Of a stretch of DNA of 64,000 nt, positions 25,466 to 35,640 are shown in pieces. Every line of letters starts with the position of its first letter. Positions within the stretch are counted from its first letter, which is position 1. Made by a program: the position numbers and the translations under genes. This stretch comes from Prochlorococcus marinus subsp. marinus str. CCMP1375 (GTDB taxonomy: Bacteria > Cyanobacteriota > Cyanobacteriia > PCC-6307 > Cyanobiaceae): contig NC_005042.1 of the NCBI RefSeq assembly GCF_000007925.1, positions 124,001 to 188,000 of the forward strand, written 5' to 3'. Below the pieces are notes generated by a model. That model had not been told where the DNA came from. It searched no databases and was given only the letters and a program-made list of their open reading frames with translations.

Positions 25466-26461
25466 TTAGATGTCGTTTAATATCTGAGATTTTTTATTTT
25501 CATAATCTTCAGTTGTAATCAATCCTTGATCTAATAGAGACTTAAGTTTATTCAATCTTTCTTCCGGGCTTGTTGACTGAGGGTTGGATGTTTTCTGACT
25601 TAAGTTGTTCTGATTCATAACATTGGATAAATTCGCTCCAGCACCAAGACCAAGACCTGCACCGATGAAAGCTGCTGCTGCTCCTCCATCACTGTCTGCT
25701 GCATTCTCGAGCACATCAAAACTTCTTTCTAAACTATAAGTTTCACGATTATTGCCTATTGCCTCACCTTTAATCTTTATAGAAGCTGCTTTTGCTAAAG
25801 CATTTTTAACTTCAACAAATGATGGGTCGTCTCCAATTATAGATATGCCTTCAACAAAAAAATCTTCTGCATAAATACCAAAGGACTTCCATTGATAAGC
25901 TAACCTTTCACCACAAGCATGTGAAAGTAATTTTGTAGAAGAAGCAATCCTAAAAACATCATTTTTTTGTGAGATATCAGATATAGATTGTGTTATTTCA
26001 CTTTGAATATATGGAAGAATAAATGATCTCAATTCTTTTGGAGAAAAAGATTGAGCAGTGCCAACTATTTGCCTAAAAAAACTTTGATGATCATTTATCC
26101 TCAACCTTATACTTCCATAGGCACCAATAGGCAAACTTAGATTATATTTTGAATCAAATATCTGGACTGGGTTACTTGTACCCCAATTATAATCTGTTGA
26201 AGTGGTACTAGTAATAAACCAAACATCATATGGTATTGATTGTTCACCACCAGGAAATAATTTTCGAATAAATGGTATGTTATTTGATTCAATTGGGTAT
26301 GTACCTGGTGGTAATGTCCCTATCAATTCACCAGAATTAAGCAAAATAGCTTTCTGTGTTTCTTGTACAATTATTTGCGAGCCATATCCAGGGGTATTCT
26401 CCGGATGCTTCCAGACCAAAAAATCCTTGGGATCCTTATCGCATCGTATCGATAGTTGCAT
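25466..26461 (-). CDS. SPFH-domain protein with C-terminal SHOCT domain (COG4260/YdjI-like)
   Basis: The protein resembles the stomatin/prohibitin-like family often called virion core protein-like. Family marks are IRCDKDPKDFLVWKHP, GSQIIVQETQKAILLNSGE, GPGTYPIE-like PPGTYPIESNNIPFIRKLF and WGTSNPVQIFDSKY, followed by the usual QIVGTAQSF and EGISIIGDDPSF. A glycine/alanine-rich stretch (AAAAFIGAGLGLGAGAN) separates this from a SHOCT domain, RLNKLKSLLDQGLITTEDYE. The SHOCT domain is a short oligomerisation or anchoring unit. The ATG at 26461 precedes the conserved core directly; another ATG at 26482 adds seven residues. It is divergent from rpaA and first of the four-gene block. Confidence 0.82.
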   Translation of the reverse strand: MQLSIRCDKDPKDFLVWKHPENTPGYGSQIIVQETQKAILLNSGELIGTLPPGTYPIESNNIPFIRKLFPGGEQSIPYDVWFITSTTSTDYNWGTSNPVQIFDSKYNLSLPIGAYGSIRLRINDHQSFFRQIVGTAQSFSPKELRSFILPYIQSEITQSISDISQKNDVFRIASSTKLLSHACGERLAYQWKSFGIYAEDFFVEGISIIGDDPSFVEVKNALAKAASIKIKGEAIGNNRETYSLERSFDVLENAADSDGGAAAAFIGAGLGLGAGANLSNVMNQNNLSQKTSNPQSTSPEERLNKLKSLLDQGLITTEDYENKKSQILNDI

Positions 26462-26618
26462 ATTAATAATATGACTATGCAATATTAGATTAGCTCAAAA
26501 TCTTTTTTATATTTCTAATTAATCTCAAAATAATAAGTAGCGATTTCTACAATACCCATCAATAAAGGAAACCGTGTAGTAAATTGTTGTTTAGTGATTA
26601 CTATTTGAGCCCAATCCA

Positions 26619-27386
26619 ATGAAGCCTTGCATTTTGTTAATAGAAGATGACAAGGATATGCGAGAGTTGGTGGGAGGTCACCTAGAACATACAGGCTTTG
26701 ATGTTCAAGTCGCTGAAGATGGCATAAAAGGTCAAGCTTTGGCCCTGCAATATAAGCCTGATTTAATTCTTCTCGACCTTATGCTTCCAAACGTAGATGG
26801 TCTAACTCTGTGTCAAAGGCTTAGAAGAGATGAAAGAACTTCTTCTATCCCTATTCTTATGATTACGGCTTTAGGGGCAACAAAAGATAAGGTTACAGGT
26901 TTTAATTCAGGCGCTGATGATTATCTAACAAAACCTTTTGATCTTGAAGAATTGCATGTACGTATTAAAGCTTTACTTAGGAGAACTAATCGTGCTCCTT
27001 TGGGCAGTACTGGTCACCCTGAAATTCTTAGTTATGGACCTATGACACTAGTACCTGAAAGATTTGAAGCCATTTGGTTCGAATGCCCTGTTCGATTAAC
27101 TCATTTAGAGTTTGAATTGCTTCATTGCCTTCTTCAGCGTCATGGTCAAACCGTTGCACCCTCATTAATACTTAAAGAGGTTTGGGGATATGAACCTGAT
27201 GATGATATTGAGACTATTAGAGTTCATGTTCGTCATCTGAGAACAAAGCTTGAACCAGAACCTCGAAAGCCTAGATTTATAAAAACAGTTTATGGAGCTG
27301 GATATTGCTTGGAATTACCTAAGGGTGAACAGATAAAACAATTTCGAGAATTAGTGTTGAATAAGGTTTCTCAGAAAGAGACATAA
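26619..27386 (+). CDS. rpaA: OmpR-family response regulator RpaA
   Basis: The protein has 255 residues. The receiver domain has the acidic pair D10/D11, the phosphoacceptor D53 in LILLDLMLP and the lysine in DYLTKPF. The winged-helix domain carries [20 protein letters not shown] and the end [15 protein letters not shown]. The segment [19 protein letters not shown] is, as I recall, specific to RpaA and absent from RpaB. RpaA is the clock output regulator that receives signals from SasA and controls day/night transcription. Upstream gap to the SPFH block is about 140 bp. RpaB lies 6 kb downstream. Confidence 0.9.
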   Translation: MKPCILLIEDDKDMRELVGGHLEHTGFDVQVAEDGIKGQALALQYKPDLILLDLMLPNVDGLTLCQRLRRDERTSSIPILMITALGATKDKVTGFNSGADDYLTKPFDLEELHVRIKALLRRTNRAPLGSTGHPEILSYGPMTLVPERFEAIWFECPVRLTHLEFELLHCLLQRHGQTVAPSLILKEVWGYEPDDDIETIRVHVRHLRTKLEPEPRKPRFIKTVYGAGYCLELPKGEQIKQFRELVLNKVSQKET

Positions 27387-27417
27387 TATGTTTGGAAAAG
27401 TGTTAGGAATGGATTAT

Positions 27418-28368
27418 TTAAATTAGATCTATCAATGCAATTTCCCAGGCGATTTTTTGATTGACATAACTTTTTAAATGAAGCTTAAGCTGTTCTAGCC
27501 TTTTTATTATTATTGAGTTAGTTTTTTTAATCCAATAATATTGTTGCATCCAATTTATGAGCCAGATTTGTTGCTCAGCAGTTAGTTTTTCTGTAATTTC
27601 TTTTGCTAATAATAAAGCATCCAATGCCTTGATCGGAAGCCTTTCAACTTTAAACCATATGCTTTCTGGTATCGCATCAATAATCTCTAAATTTTGTTTT
27701 AATAAGTAAGGAGAGCCATTTGATAAATAAAACAGTTCTTTGTGCATATTGGTCAATGTTTTTTTTATATTAGTCTTGATAAGTATTTCATTAAGAAGAT
27801 CATTCTCAAATGGCTTAAATGGGATGATTTGACATCTAGACTTAATTGTATCTAATAGTCTTTCTGGCCTAGATGAAATTAATATTAAGACACTACTTGT
27901 TGGCTCTTCTATTGTTTTCAGAAGTGCATTTGATGCTGATTCGTTTAATGTATCTACATCCTCTAATAAAGCCATACTTAATGTTGATTCGACTGGCTTC
28001 TTATTTAAAAATACCTTTAAATCCTTTATTTGCTCTACTCTAATTTGAGGCTCTATATGATTTTTAAAACTTTCATTTTTTGCATCTGATTGCTTTATTA
28101 AATTCCCTTGCATTAAGTATGTTGGCTCAATTAAATAAAGGTCAGGATGATTGCCTGAAATTAAACGATTACGTATATTTTTGCTGTTTATAGATTGATC
28201 AGCGATTCCTTCTAAAAATCGAAATGCAATTTCTTTTTGCAATACTCCTTTAGGCCCTTTAAAAAGATATGTTGGAGCAACGCGACCTTGTTCAAGCGAA
28301 GACGATAGTAATTCTATTGCTAACTTTTGATATTTAAACTCTTTAAAAAGCTCTTTAAGATCTTTCAT
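27418..28368 (-). CDS. holB: DNA polymerase III delta-prime-type subunit (HolB-like)
   Basis: The protein has 316 residues and a AAA+ clamp-loader fold. The P-loop region reads [13 protein letters not shown] and is degenerate for ATP binding, as in delta-prime subunits. The sensor-type motif is [23 protein letters not shown], followed by [20 protein letters not shown], where SRC is the arginine-finger motif. It is part of the loader that puts the sliding clamp on DNA. The start overlaps the tmk end by 14 bp. The C-terminal domain is poorly conserved. Confidence 0.88.
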   Translation of the reverse strand: MKDLKELFKEFKYQKLAIELLSSSLEQGRVAPTYLFKGPKGVLQKEIAFRFLEGIADQSINSKNIRNRLISGNHPDLYLIEPTYLMQGNLIKQSDAKNESFKNHIEPQIRVEQIKDLKVFLNKKPVESTLSMALLEDVDTLNESASNALLKTIEEPTSSVLILISSRPERLLDTIKSRCQIIPFKPFENDLLNEILIKTNIKKTLTNMHKELFYLSNGSPYLLKQNLEIIDAIPESIWFKVERLPIKALDALLLAKEITEKLTAEQQIWLINWMQQYYWIKKTNSIIIKRLEQLKLHLKSYVNQKIAWEIALIDLI

Positions 28369-29017
28369 TTTTCAATGAGGAAATATTTTGAAAATAATTA
28401 ATTAATTTATTTTCAATTTGTTTACTTACTATGTCTTTTTTTTGATTAGCAGGAATAACAAGCCAGTTATCATTTTTTGCTATATAGGAAAAGCCATCAG
28501 AAACGCGCTTAAGAAATATCTCACCTTCTGATTCGATTCTATCTTTGCGTGTATTTTCCCTTCTTTTAATGCTTTCAGAAACTGGAATTTCAAGAAGAAA
28601 GGTTAGATCTGGTGTTATTCCTTGAGTTGCAATATTTTCCAATTCTTTTATCAATGATTTATCTAATCTTCTACCAAAGCCCTGGTATGCCAAGGTTGAA
28701 CTGCTAAATCTATCGCTAATTACCCAGTCACCATTGTTGATTTTAGGTTGTATCACTTGACTTACGTGTTGTGCTCTATCAGCTGCATATAATAAAAGCT
28801 CTGTAAGGGGTTTAGGTGATTCATCTGTCGGGCTTGTCCCTAAGAGTAATTGTCTTAATGATTTCCCTAATCGCGTTCCTCCAGGTTCACGTGTGATGAA
28901 TAACTTTGCAGCTGATGGCATCAATCCACTTAAAGGCAACCATTGAGCAAGGTGTTCTATTTGTGTGCTTTTACCACAGCCATCTATTCCTTCAAGTACT
29001 AAGAAAATTCCTTTCAT
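28355..29017 (-). CDS. tmk: Thymidylate kinase
   Basis: Tmk phosphorylates dTMP to dTDP. The P-loop is [12 protein letters not shown] at about 8-19, the DRX motif is [16 protein letters not shown] and the substrate-binding [12 protein letters not shown] is present. The basic residues near [14 protein letters not shown] form the lid. The 220-residue length is normal. The ATG at 29017 overlaps the end of the metal ATPase gene by 4 bp and its own end overlaps holB, giving a coupled three-gene unit. Confidence 0.95.
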   Translation of the reverse strand: MKGIFLVLEGIDGCGKSTQIEHLAQWLPLSGLMPSAAKLFITREPGGTRLGKSLRQLLLGTSPTDESPKPLTELLLYAADRAQHVSQVIQPKINNGDWVISDRFSSSTLAYQGFGRRLDKSLIKELENIATQGITPDLTFLLEIPVSESIKRRENTRKDRIESEGEIFLKRVSDGFSYIAKNDNWLVIPANQKKDIVSKQIENKLINYFQNISSLKNERS

Positions 29018-31338
29018 GATGTTTTCAGATAAAGTGCATTTATTACGACAGTTATTGAACTCAAAGCCATTAAAAAAGCAGCAATTGGAGGTGACAGAAG
29101 TATTCCAAAACGTGGTAATAATATTCCTGCAGCGATTGGCAATGCAATGATGTTATAACCAAAAGCTAGGAAAAGATTTTGTTTTATTTTATTCATAGCT
29201 CTTTTAGCTAATGAGAATGCTTGTGGTACTCCCTCCAGGCTGTCTCCAAGTAATACTAAGTCTGCAGAATCTTGTGCTATTTCTGTTCCAGTGCCAATTG
29301 CGATTCCAAGATCAGAACTTGCTAATGCTGGTGCATCATTAATTCCATCTCCAACCATCGCTATATTCCCATAATTTTTTAAATTTTCTAGATATTTTAA
29401 TTTATCTTCTGGTAATTGTTGCCAGTTTAAAAGTTGAGATTCGAACCCAAGTTCATTCCCGATTCTTAAAACTGCCTCTCTCCTATCACCACTCATTATT
29501 CTTAGGATTTGACCTTGTTTTCTTAATAGGTTAATCGCAAATTTTGCATCATTACGAATTTGATCATCAATAATTAAAATGCCAGTTAATTCTTTATCAA
29601 TGGAAATTGAAACTACTGATTTACCTATTTTTGTAATACTTTCTAAATAAAGATCTGTTTTTTTATTCCATGAAACTCCTTCATTTCTAGCCCATTCAAT
29701 TGTTCCTACACGTACAATTCCTTTTATACCTTCTAATTCCCCAAAAATTCCTTTTCCAGGAATACTTTTGGTATTAAAAGCCTTTAATAAAGGTAAATTA
29801 AATTCTTCTGCTTTTTGTAGAATTGCATAAGCGATTGGATGTCTACTATTATTTTCAATGCTTGCTGCTATTTGAATTAGTTTATCTTTATCAGTTGTTA
29901 ATAGAGTTTCTGTTACCACTGGTCTGCCTACTGTGAGAGTACCTGTTTTGTCGAATATAATTTGATCAATTGAGGCAGCTTTTTCTAGAACATCTCCTCC
30001 TTTAAAAAGCCAACCTTTTTGTGCTGCTTTACCTGAAGCAACGCTTATTACTGTTGGTGTTGCAAGGCCTAGTGCGCATGGACAAGCAATCACTAAGACA
30101 GCAATTGATAATTGAATTGCCAGACCTAAAGGAGTTTGAGCTTCTGAGCCAAAAGATGAATGCAACATATGTTCATGGCTATTAATTAATCCTTGACCAG
30201 AGCTGTTAAGTACCTCAGGCCATAAGTTTGAACCTATTTGCCACCAGAAAATAAATGTAAATATCGACAATGCCACTACTCCATAACAAAATTTCCCAGC
30301 AACTTGATCCGCAAGACTTTGAATAGGTGCTTTTCTTGCTTGTGCTTGCTCAACTAACCTAATAATTCTTGCTAAAGCTGTTTCTGCTCCTATGCGATTA
30401 ACTTGAACTATTAATGTTCCATCTAAGTTTAGTGTTCCTGCAGAAATTTCTTGCCCAGAAGTTGCTGTTAAAGGTAAAGGTTCTCCAGTGAGGCTTGAAA
30501 TATCAATTGACGATCTTCCTTCAAGCACAATTCCATCAATTGGGATTCTGTCTCCGGCTAATACTTCAATTTTTTCACCGACTTGTAATGCGCCTACTCT
30601 GATTTCTTTGATTTGATTTTCGTTATTTAAAAGCCTTGCCTTATTAGGTTGTAATTGAGCTAATTCTTTAAGTGCTTGGCCTGTTCGAAATCTTGCACGT
30701 TCCTCTAGGAATCGCCCTATTAAAACAAATCCCAAAAGCATGACTGGTTCATTAAAGAAACATGGCCATCCAACACTTGGCCAAATTAGAGAACTAAGAC
30801 TGGTTAAATAAGCACTGACAACCCCTATCCCAACCAGAGTGTCCATTGTTGGGGTGAAGTTAATAGCAGATTTGAATCCGTTTTTTAATATTGTTAGCCC
30901 TGGACCAAATAATGCAAAAGTTGCAAGACTTGCATGGAATGGCAAAGTCCCTAAAACAGGAATATTTATTTCCCCTCCTTCAGCTAAATGTCCAATTATT
31001 GATAGAACGAGTAGGCTCAATGGTATTAGCAATTTATTCCATTGCTTCCAAGGATTTTTTGCTTGATCTATTTCATTTTCATATTCTGATCCTGATTGCT
31101 TTTTTTCTTGCGCAGGGAAACCTTTATTTGTAAGTGCCTTTATAATTTCCTCAATATCTTCAGTGTGATTTTTTAGTTCAATGAAGGCAGTTCTTTCGAT
31201 TAAATTAACGCTTGCATACTCAACATTATCTTGAGCAAGAAGAGTTTTTTCTACTGAAAGAACGCATCCTCCGCATTTCATTCCTTCTACGGTTAAGAAA
31301 ACGGATTTATTGGAAGACCTAATTTTTCTCCTACTCAA
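29014..31338 (-). CDS. P1B-type metal (probably copper) transporting ATPase
   Basis: The protein has 774 residues. An N-terminal HMA domain holds the metal-binding GMKCGGC (C22, C25). The membrane part has the CPC metal site at 419-421 ([12 protein letters not shown]), the phosphorylated aspartate D463 in DKTGTLTVG, the histidine in the SRHPIA motif and the hinge [16 protein letters not shown] with one CxxC domain indicates Cu(I) export or delivery to thylakoids (CtaA/PacS type). Which of the two cannot be read from sequence. The internal region between the transmembrane segments contains a histidine-bearing loop ([12 protein letters not shown]) that could bind metal. Confidence 0.92.
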   Translation of the reverse strand: MSRRKIRSSNKSVFLTVEGMKCGGCVLSVEKTLLAQDNVEYASVNLIERTAFIELKNHTEDIEEIIKALTNKGFPAQEKKQSGSEYENEIDQAKNPWKQWNKLLIPLSLLVLSIIGHLAEGGEINIPVLGTLPFHASLATFALFGPGLTILKNGFKSAINFTPTMDTLVGIGVVSAYLTSLSSLIWPSVGWPCFFNEPVMLLGFVLIGRFLEERARFRTGQALKELAQLQPNKARLLNNENQIKEIRVGALQVGEKIEVLAGDRIPIDGIVLEGRSSIDISSLTGEPLPLTATSGQEISAGTLNLDGTLIVQVNRIGAETALARIIRLVEQAQARKAPIQSLADQVAGKFCYGVVALSIFTFIFWWQIGSNLWPEVLNSSGQGLINSHEHMLHSSFGSEAQTPLGLAIQLSIAVLVIACPCALGLATPTVISVASGKAAQKGWLFKGGDVLEKAASIDQIIFDKTGTLTVGRPVVTETLLTTDKDKLIQIAASIENNSRHPIAYAILQKAEEFNLPLLKAFNTKSIPGKGIFGELEGIKGIVRVGTIEWARNEGVSWNKKTDLYLESITKIGKSVVSISIDKELTGILIIDDQIRNDAKFAINLLRKQGQILRIMSGDRREAVLRIGNELGFESQLLNWQQLPEDKLKYLENLKNYGNIAMVGDGINDAPALASSDLGIAIGTGTEIAQDSADLVLLGDSLEGVPQAFSLAKRAMNKIKQNLFLAFGYNIIALPIAAGILLPRFGILLSPPIAAFLMALSSITVVINALYLKTS

Positions 31339-31479
31339 GGATCAAATTAAATTTTAATACGTTAAAGCTAACAAGTCTTTGGAAATAAATATTTTTGCTT
31401 TTAAAAAAAATTAAGTCTTTTAAGCAAGAAATCAATAATAAGGGCAGGATGGTATAAGAACTGTTTCAAGTAAGTCATC

Positions 31480-32001
31480 GTGCCTAGCAGCAATAACAAA
31501 GACAATTTTCTTGATAAGGCATTCACTGTAATTGCAGAAGGGATAGTCAAGATGATGCCGATTGCAGCAAAAGAAAAGCAAGCCTACATTTATTATCGTG
31601 AGGGTTTTGCTGCTCAAAATAATGGTGATTATTCTGAGGCGCTTGAAAATTATGAGGAGAGCCTCAAATTAGAAGAAAATGCTATTGATAGAGGCGAAAC
31701 ACTCAAGAATATGGCAATCATATATATGAGTAATGGTGATGAGGACAAAGCTTTGGATACTTATCAAAAAGCCTTAGAACAAAATCCAAAGCAACCATCT
31801 TGCCTTAAGAATATGGGCTTAATATATGAAAAACGAGGCAGAGCACTACAGCAAAATGGTAAACAAGATGAGAGTGACATTTGGTTTGATAAAGCTGCTG
31901 AGGTTTGGACTAAAGCAGTGAGGCTATACCCTGGGGGATATCTTGATATTGAAAATTGGTTAAAAACAACAGGAAGAAGCAAAGTTGATATTTACTTGTA
32001 A
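31480..32001 (+). CDS. ycf3: Photosystem I assembly protein Ycf3
   Basis: Ycf3 is a thylakoid-associated TPR protein needed to assemble photosystem I. The 173-residue protein matches Ycf3 in [39 protein letters not shown]-like repeats and the end [14 protein letters not shown]. Three TPR units cover roughly residues 35-135 ([54 protein letters not shown]). Start is GTG at 31480; TATAAG at 31453 could be its -10 box. It converges on radA, 19 bp away. Confidence 0.95.
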   Translation: MPSSNNKDNFLDKAFTVIAEGIVKMMPIAAKEKQAYIYYREGFAAQNNGDYSEALENYEESLKLEENAIDRGETLKNMAIIYMSNGDEDKALDTYQKALEQNPKQPSCLKNMGLIYEKRGRALQQNGKQDESDIWFDKAAEVWTKAVRLYPGGYLDIENWLKTTGRSKVDIYL

Positions 32002-32020
32002 GATTCAAAGCAATTTCAAT

Positions 32021-33406
32021 TCAGGTTTTAATATTTAAGACAATTTCAAATACTTCATTTATATTCGAAACTTCTTGTATATCAATCTTGCCTTCTTGCT
32101 TTGATAATGAATCTTTGTTGGTTGCTTTAGGGATAATTGCTGTTTTAAAACCCAGTCTTTCGGCCTCACGAAGCCTTAATTGCATTTGACCAACTGAACG
32201 TAGTTGCCCTCCAAGACCAATCTCTCCAATCAAAACTGTTCCTTTTGGAAGCGCTGTTTTTTTATAACTAGAAATGACCGCTGCTGCTATTCCTAAATCA
32301 GCAGCAGGCTCTTCAACTGCTAAACCACCTGCAACAGCCAAATAACAATCATAACGAGATAGTGCAATATTCATATGTTTTTCAACTACTGCAAGTATTT
32401 GATGAAGCCTATTAGTTTCTATCCCTGTGGCTGTTCTGCGAGGAGATGGATAGCTTGTTTGATTAATTAGAGCTTGCAAGTCTATTGCTAGAGGTCTTGT
32501 GCCTTCACAGGAAACAATGGTTGCTATCCCTGGAGCATTTTCAGAGTCTAGGAAAAGTTCGCTTGGATTATTAACTTCAATAAGCCCTTTGCCTTGCATT
32601 TCAAAAACACCAAGTTCATTGGTCGCGCCAAATCTATTTTTTATTGTTCTAAGGATCCTATGGCTTGCAAAACGATCTCCTTCAAAAGTCAAGACAGCAT
32701 CAACTAGATGCTCGAGAACCTTTGGTCCTGCAAGCATTCCTTCTTTTGTGATATGACCGACAATTAATAAAGTTATATTTTTTGCTTTTGCTATTCGTTG
32801 TAATGCTGCAGAGCATTCTCTTACTTGTGTAACAGAACCTGGAGTGCTCCCGATTGTTTCATCGTGTATTGCTTGGATGCTGTCGATTATTGCTACAGCA
32901 GGATTAAATCGTTCAATTTCATTGAGGATTGCTTCAAGATCTGTCTCGGCAAGTAAATGAAGATCAGAGTCTGCTTTTCCAAGGCGATTCCAGCGAAGTT
33001 GTACTTGATTACTGGATTCTTCAGCTGTGATATAAAGAATTGATTTGTAACGAGCCATTTCAGTTGCACTTTGCAATAGCAAGGTACTTTTGCCGATTCC
33101 TGGATCTCCTCCAATCAGTACTAAAGAGCCTGGAACTAAGCCTCCACCTAGTACTCGATCCAATTCCTTGTATCCGCTTGAGATACGTTTAACAGACTTT
33201 TCCTGTAAAGAAGATATTCGTTGAGATCTATTGTCTAACAGTTCATTTGAGTGATTGCTCCCTTTCCTTTTAGGTCTTAGATTTGATGTGGAAATTACTT
33301 CTTCAACTACTGAATTCCATTCCCCACAAGTGCTGCATCGTCCAAAAAATTGTCGTGTTTCTGCCCCACATGTTTGGCAGATATAGATAGTGCTAGTTCG
33401 TGTCAC
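32021..33406 (-). CDS. radA: DNA repair protein RadA
   Basis: RadA is a RecA-like ATPase that promotes branch migration in recombination. The C4 zinc finger uses C10, C13, C24 and C27. Walker A is GGDPGIGKST at 99-108, and the RadA-specific KNRFG motif follows in the middle (RTIKNRFGATNELG). The C-terminal Lon-like domain carries GGLAVEEPAADLGIAAA and GEIGLGGQLRSV. At 461 residues it is of usual length. It is divergent from rpaB. Confidence 0.95.
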   Translation of the reverse strand: MTRTSTIYICQTCGAETRQFFGRCSTCGEWNSVVEEVISTSNLRPKRKGSNHSNELLDNRSQRISSLQEKSVKRISSGYKELDRVLGGGLVPGSLVLIGGDPGIGKSTLLLQSATEMARYKSILYITAEESSNQVQLRWNRLGKADSDLHLLAETDLEAILNEIERFNPAVAIIDSIQAIHDETIGSTPGSVTQVRECSAALQRIAKAKNITLLIVGHITKEGMLAGPKVLEHLVDAVLTFEGDRFASHRILRTIKNRFGATNELGVFEMQGKGLIEVNNPSELFLDSENAPGIATIVSCEGTRPLAIDLQALINQTSYPSPRRTATGIETNRLHQILAVVEKHMNIALSRYDCYLAVAGGLAVEEPAADLGIAAAVISSYKKTALPKGTVLIGEIGLGGQLRSVGQMQLRLREAERLGFKTAIIPKATNKDSLSKQEGKIDIQEVSNINEVFEIVLNIKT

Positions 33407-33513
33407 TCGGGTTTCTAAAGAAAGTTTTTTGTAGTTGAATGAAGTAGTTTTTTAGATGATTTTAAACGTTTGGTTAAGATTGACTTTGTTACGCGGACTA
33501 AGCCAAAGACAAA

Positions 33514-34257
33514 ATGACGGCCGCCAGTCCATCTAAAGAAATCATCCTTGTTGCTGATGATGAAGCGAGTATTAGGAGAATCCTAGAAACTCGCTTATCT
33601 ATGATCGGTTATCAAGTTGTGACTGCATGCAATGGGAATGAAGCATTGCAGCAGTTCCATAATTGTGAGCCTGATTTGGTTGTGCTTGATGTAATGATGC
33701 CCAAATTAGATGGCTATGGAGTAATTCAAGAATTGAGAAAGGAATCAGATGTGCCGATAGTAATGCTTACAGCTTTAGGAGATGTTGCAGATCGAATTAC
33801 TGGACTTGAATTAGGAGCTGATGATTATGTGGTTAAGCCTTTTAGTCCAAAAGAGCTTGAGGCGCGGATACGGTGTGTATTACGCCGTGTCGAGAAGGAA
33901 CAAATTGCGGGGCTCCCTAATTCAGGTGTAATACAGGTCGCTGCATTTCGCATAGACACTAATAGGCGCAAAGTTTATCGCGGTGATGAACGAATTAGGC
34001 TAACTGGCATGGAGTTTAGTTTGCTTGAGCTTCTTGTCAGTCGTTCTGGCGAACCGTTTAGCAGAGGGGAGATTTTGAAAGAAGTTTGGGGCTATACACC
34101 TGAAAGACATGTTGATACAAGAGTGGTTGATGTTCATATTTCTAGACTTCGTTCAAAGTTAGAAGATGATCCAGCTAATCCTGAGTTGATCCTTACTGCC
34201 AGAGGGACAGGTTATTTGTTTCAGCGTATTGTTGATCCTCTTTCGTTAGATCATTAG
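33514..34257 (+). CDS. rpaB: OmpR-family response regulator RpaB (Ycf27)
   Basis: The protein has 247 residues. The receiver domain has D15/D16, the phosphoacceptor D59 (LVVLDVMMPKLDG) and K in DYVVKPF. The winged-helix domain has RLTGMEFSLLELLVSRSGE and ends in RGTGYLFQRI. These segments match RpaB, the essential regulator paired with kinase NblS that represses high-light genes and balances photosystem gene expression. It binds HLR1 sites; none was identified with confidence in the 107-bp upstream gap. plsX begins 10 bp later, so rpaB heads a lipid synthesis block. Confidence 0.92.
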   Translation: MTAASPSKEIILVADDEASIRRILETRLSMIGYQVVTACNGNEALQQFHNCEPDLVVLDVMMPKLDGYGVIQELRKESDVPIVMLTALGDVADRITGLELGADDYVVKPFSPKELEARIRCVLRRVEKEQIAGLPNSGVIQVAAFRIDTNRRKVYRGDERIRLTGMEFSLLELLVSRSGEPFSRGEILKEVWGYTPERHVDTRVVDVHISRLRSKLEDDPANPELILTARGTGYLFQRIVDPLSLDH

Positions 34258-34267
34258 TAATCATTCT

Positions 34268-35578
34268 GTGGACAACGAATCTCGTTCCAAAGCAATTCGC
34301 CCTAAAGCTATTAGACGATTAGTTATTTGGTATCGTCGAAACTCTGCTGTTACTACTCTTGTTGATACGGCTACCAATTCTGCTTCTGCTGCAGGTAATG
34401 TTGCAGGATCGGTTGTATCTAGTGCAGGATCTGTTGTATCTAGTGCAGGATCAATAGCGAGGAGTACTCTTCAGCCTCTAGTTTTCGATCCTTTAAGAAG
34501 GCTTCAAGCTGGCCCAAATGAATTAGATAGAAATGATATTGCTAATTCCAAAAGATTGTGGGTAGCAGTTGATGGGATGGGAGGTGATAATGCTCCAGGA
34601 AGTATTTTGGAAGGCTGTCTACAAGCAATAGATCGTCTCCCTCTCTGCATCAAATTTGTTGGAGAAATTGAGAAGATTCATAGTGCTGCGGATGAATTAG
34701 GAATTTCAGATTTGTTAAATCAGTTAATTTCGGCGGGAAATATAGAACTTGTAGCAAGTGGTCCATCAATTGGTATGGATGAAGAGGCAACTGCCGTAAG
34801 GAAGAAACGAGATGCAAGTATAAATATTGCAATGGATTTAGTTAAAAAAGGGGAAGCATTGTCTGTTTATTCCGCTGGTAACTCAGGTGCATTAATGGCT
34901 GCAGCCATTTTTCGTTTGGGCCGTTTGGCAGGAATTGATAGGCCTGCTATAGGTGCATTATTTCCTACAAAAGATCCTGGACAGCCTGTTTTAGTTTTAG
35001 ATGTAGGAGCGAATATGGATTGCAAGCCAGCATATTTGCATCAATTTGCATTATTAGGGAATATCTACTCTCGAGATGTTTTGCAAGTGCAAAATCCTAG
35101 GATAGGTCTTCTTAATATAGGTGAAGAAGAATGCAAAGGGAATGATCTTTCTTTACGTACTTTTGAGTTACTAAAAGAAGAAGAACGTTTGGATTTTGTG
35201 GGTAATTGCGAGGGGAGGGATGTGTTATCTGGAGATTTCGATGTTGTTGTATGTGATGGTTTTACTGGAAATGTTTTACTCAAATTTCTTGAGTCTGTTG
35301 GAAGTGTCTTATTAGATGTTTTGCGAGCAGAGTTGCCCAGAGGTAGACGTGGGAAAGTGGGATCTGCCTTTTTGAGAAATAATCTAAAACGTATCAAAAA
35401 ACGTTTAGATCATGCGGAACATGGCGGAGCATTGCTACTTGGAGTAAATGGTATTTGTGTGATTGGTCATGGAAGTAGCAAAGCATTGTCAGTTGTGAGT
35501 GCTCTTAGAATCGCTCACTCTGCAGCAAGTCATGGAGTTATGGATGATTTAGCTGCGCTTCAACCGCCACAGCCTTAA
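34268..35578 (+). CDS. plsX: Phosphate acyltransferase PlsX with N-terminal extension
   Basis: PlsX turns acyl-ACP into acyl-phosphate for phospholipid and glycolipid synthesis. The catalytic domain starts near residue 97 (LWVAVDGMGGDNAPG) and contains SAGNSGALMAAA and VVCDGFTGNVLLK, both typical. The chain is 436 residues, about 95 more than usual. The extra part begins RRLVIWYRRNSAVTTLV and continues with an Ala/Gly/Ser/Val repeat from a 21-bp tandem duplication. This extension may be a membrane-touching helix. Start is GTG at 34268. Confidence 0.92.
   Translation: MDNESRSKAIRPKAIRRLVIWYRRNSAVTTLVDTATNSASAAGNVAGSVVSSAGSVVSSAGSIARSTLQPLVFDPLRRLQAGPNELDRNDIANSKRLWVAVDGMGGDNAPGSILEGCLQAIDRLPLCIKFVGEIEKIHSAADELGISDLLNQLISAGNIELVASGPSIGMDEEATAVRKKRDASINIAMDLVKKGEALSVYSAGNSGALMAAAIFRLGRLAGIDRPAIGALFPTKDPGQPVLVLDVGANMDCKPAYLHQFALLGNIYSRDVLQVQNPRIGLLNIGEEECKGNDLSLRTFELLKEEERLDFVGNCEGRDVLSGDFDVVVCDGFTGNVLLKFLESVGSVLLDVLRAELPRGRRGKVGSAFLRNNLKRIKKRLDHAEHGGALLLGVNGICVIGHGSSKALSVVSALRIAHSAASHGVMDDLAALQPPQP
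34403..34452 (+). repeat. 21-bp tandem repeat inside plsX
   Basis: Two 21-bp copies (34403-34423 and 34424-34444) differ at one base, and the first 8 bp of a third copy follow. They encode AGSVVSS-AGSVVSS-AGS at about residues 46-62 of PlsX. In-frame length suggests expansion by slippage without loss of frame. Confidence 0.85.
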
Positions 35579-35640
35579 CTGAGATGAATCGAATTGTTTT
35601 AGTGTGGTTGTATTGATAAATACGAGGTAATTTTTTTTCT

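Noticed and set aside
33407-33513. HLR1-like binding sites for RpaB autoregulation in the radA-rpaB gap
   Set aside because: I looked for two spaced (G/T)TTACA repeats and found no convincing pair.
35065-35397. 110-codon minus-strand frame within plsX
   Set aside because: It lies inside a well-conserved enzyme gene and its product is Ser/Lys/Pro-rich without pattern.
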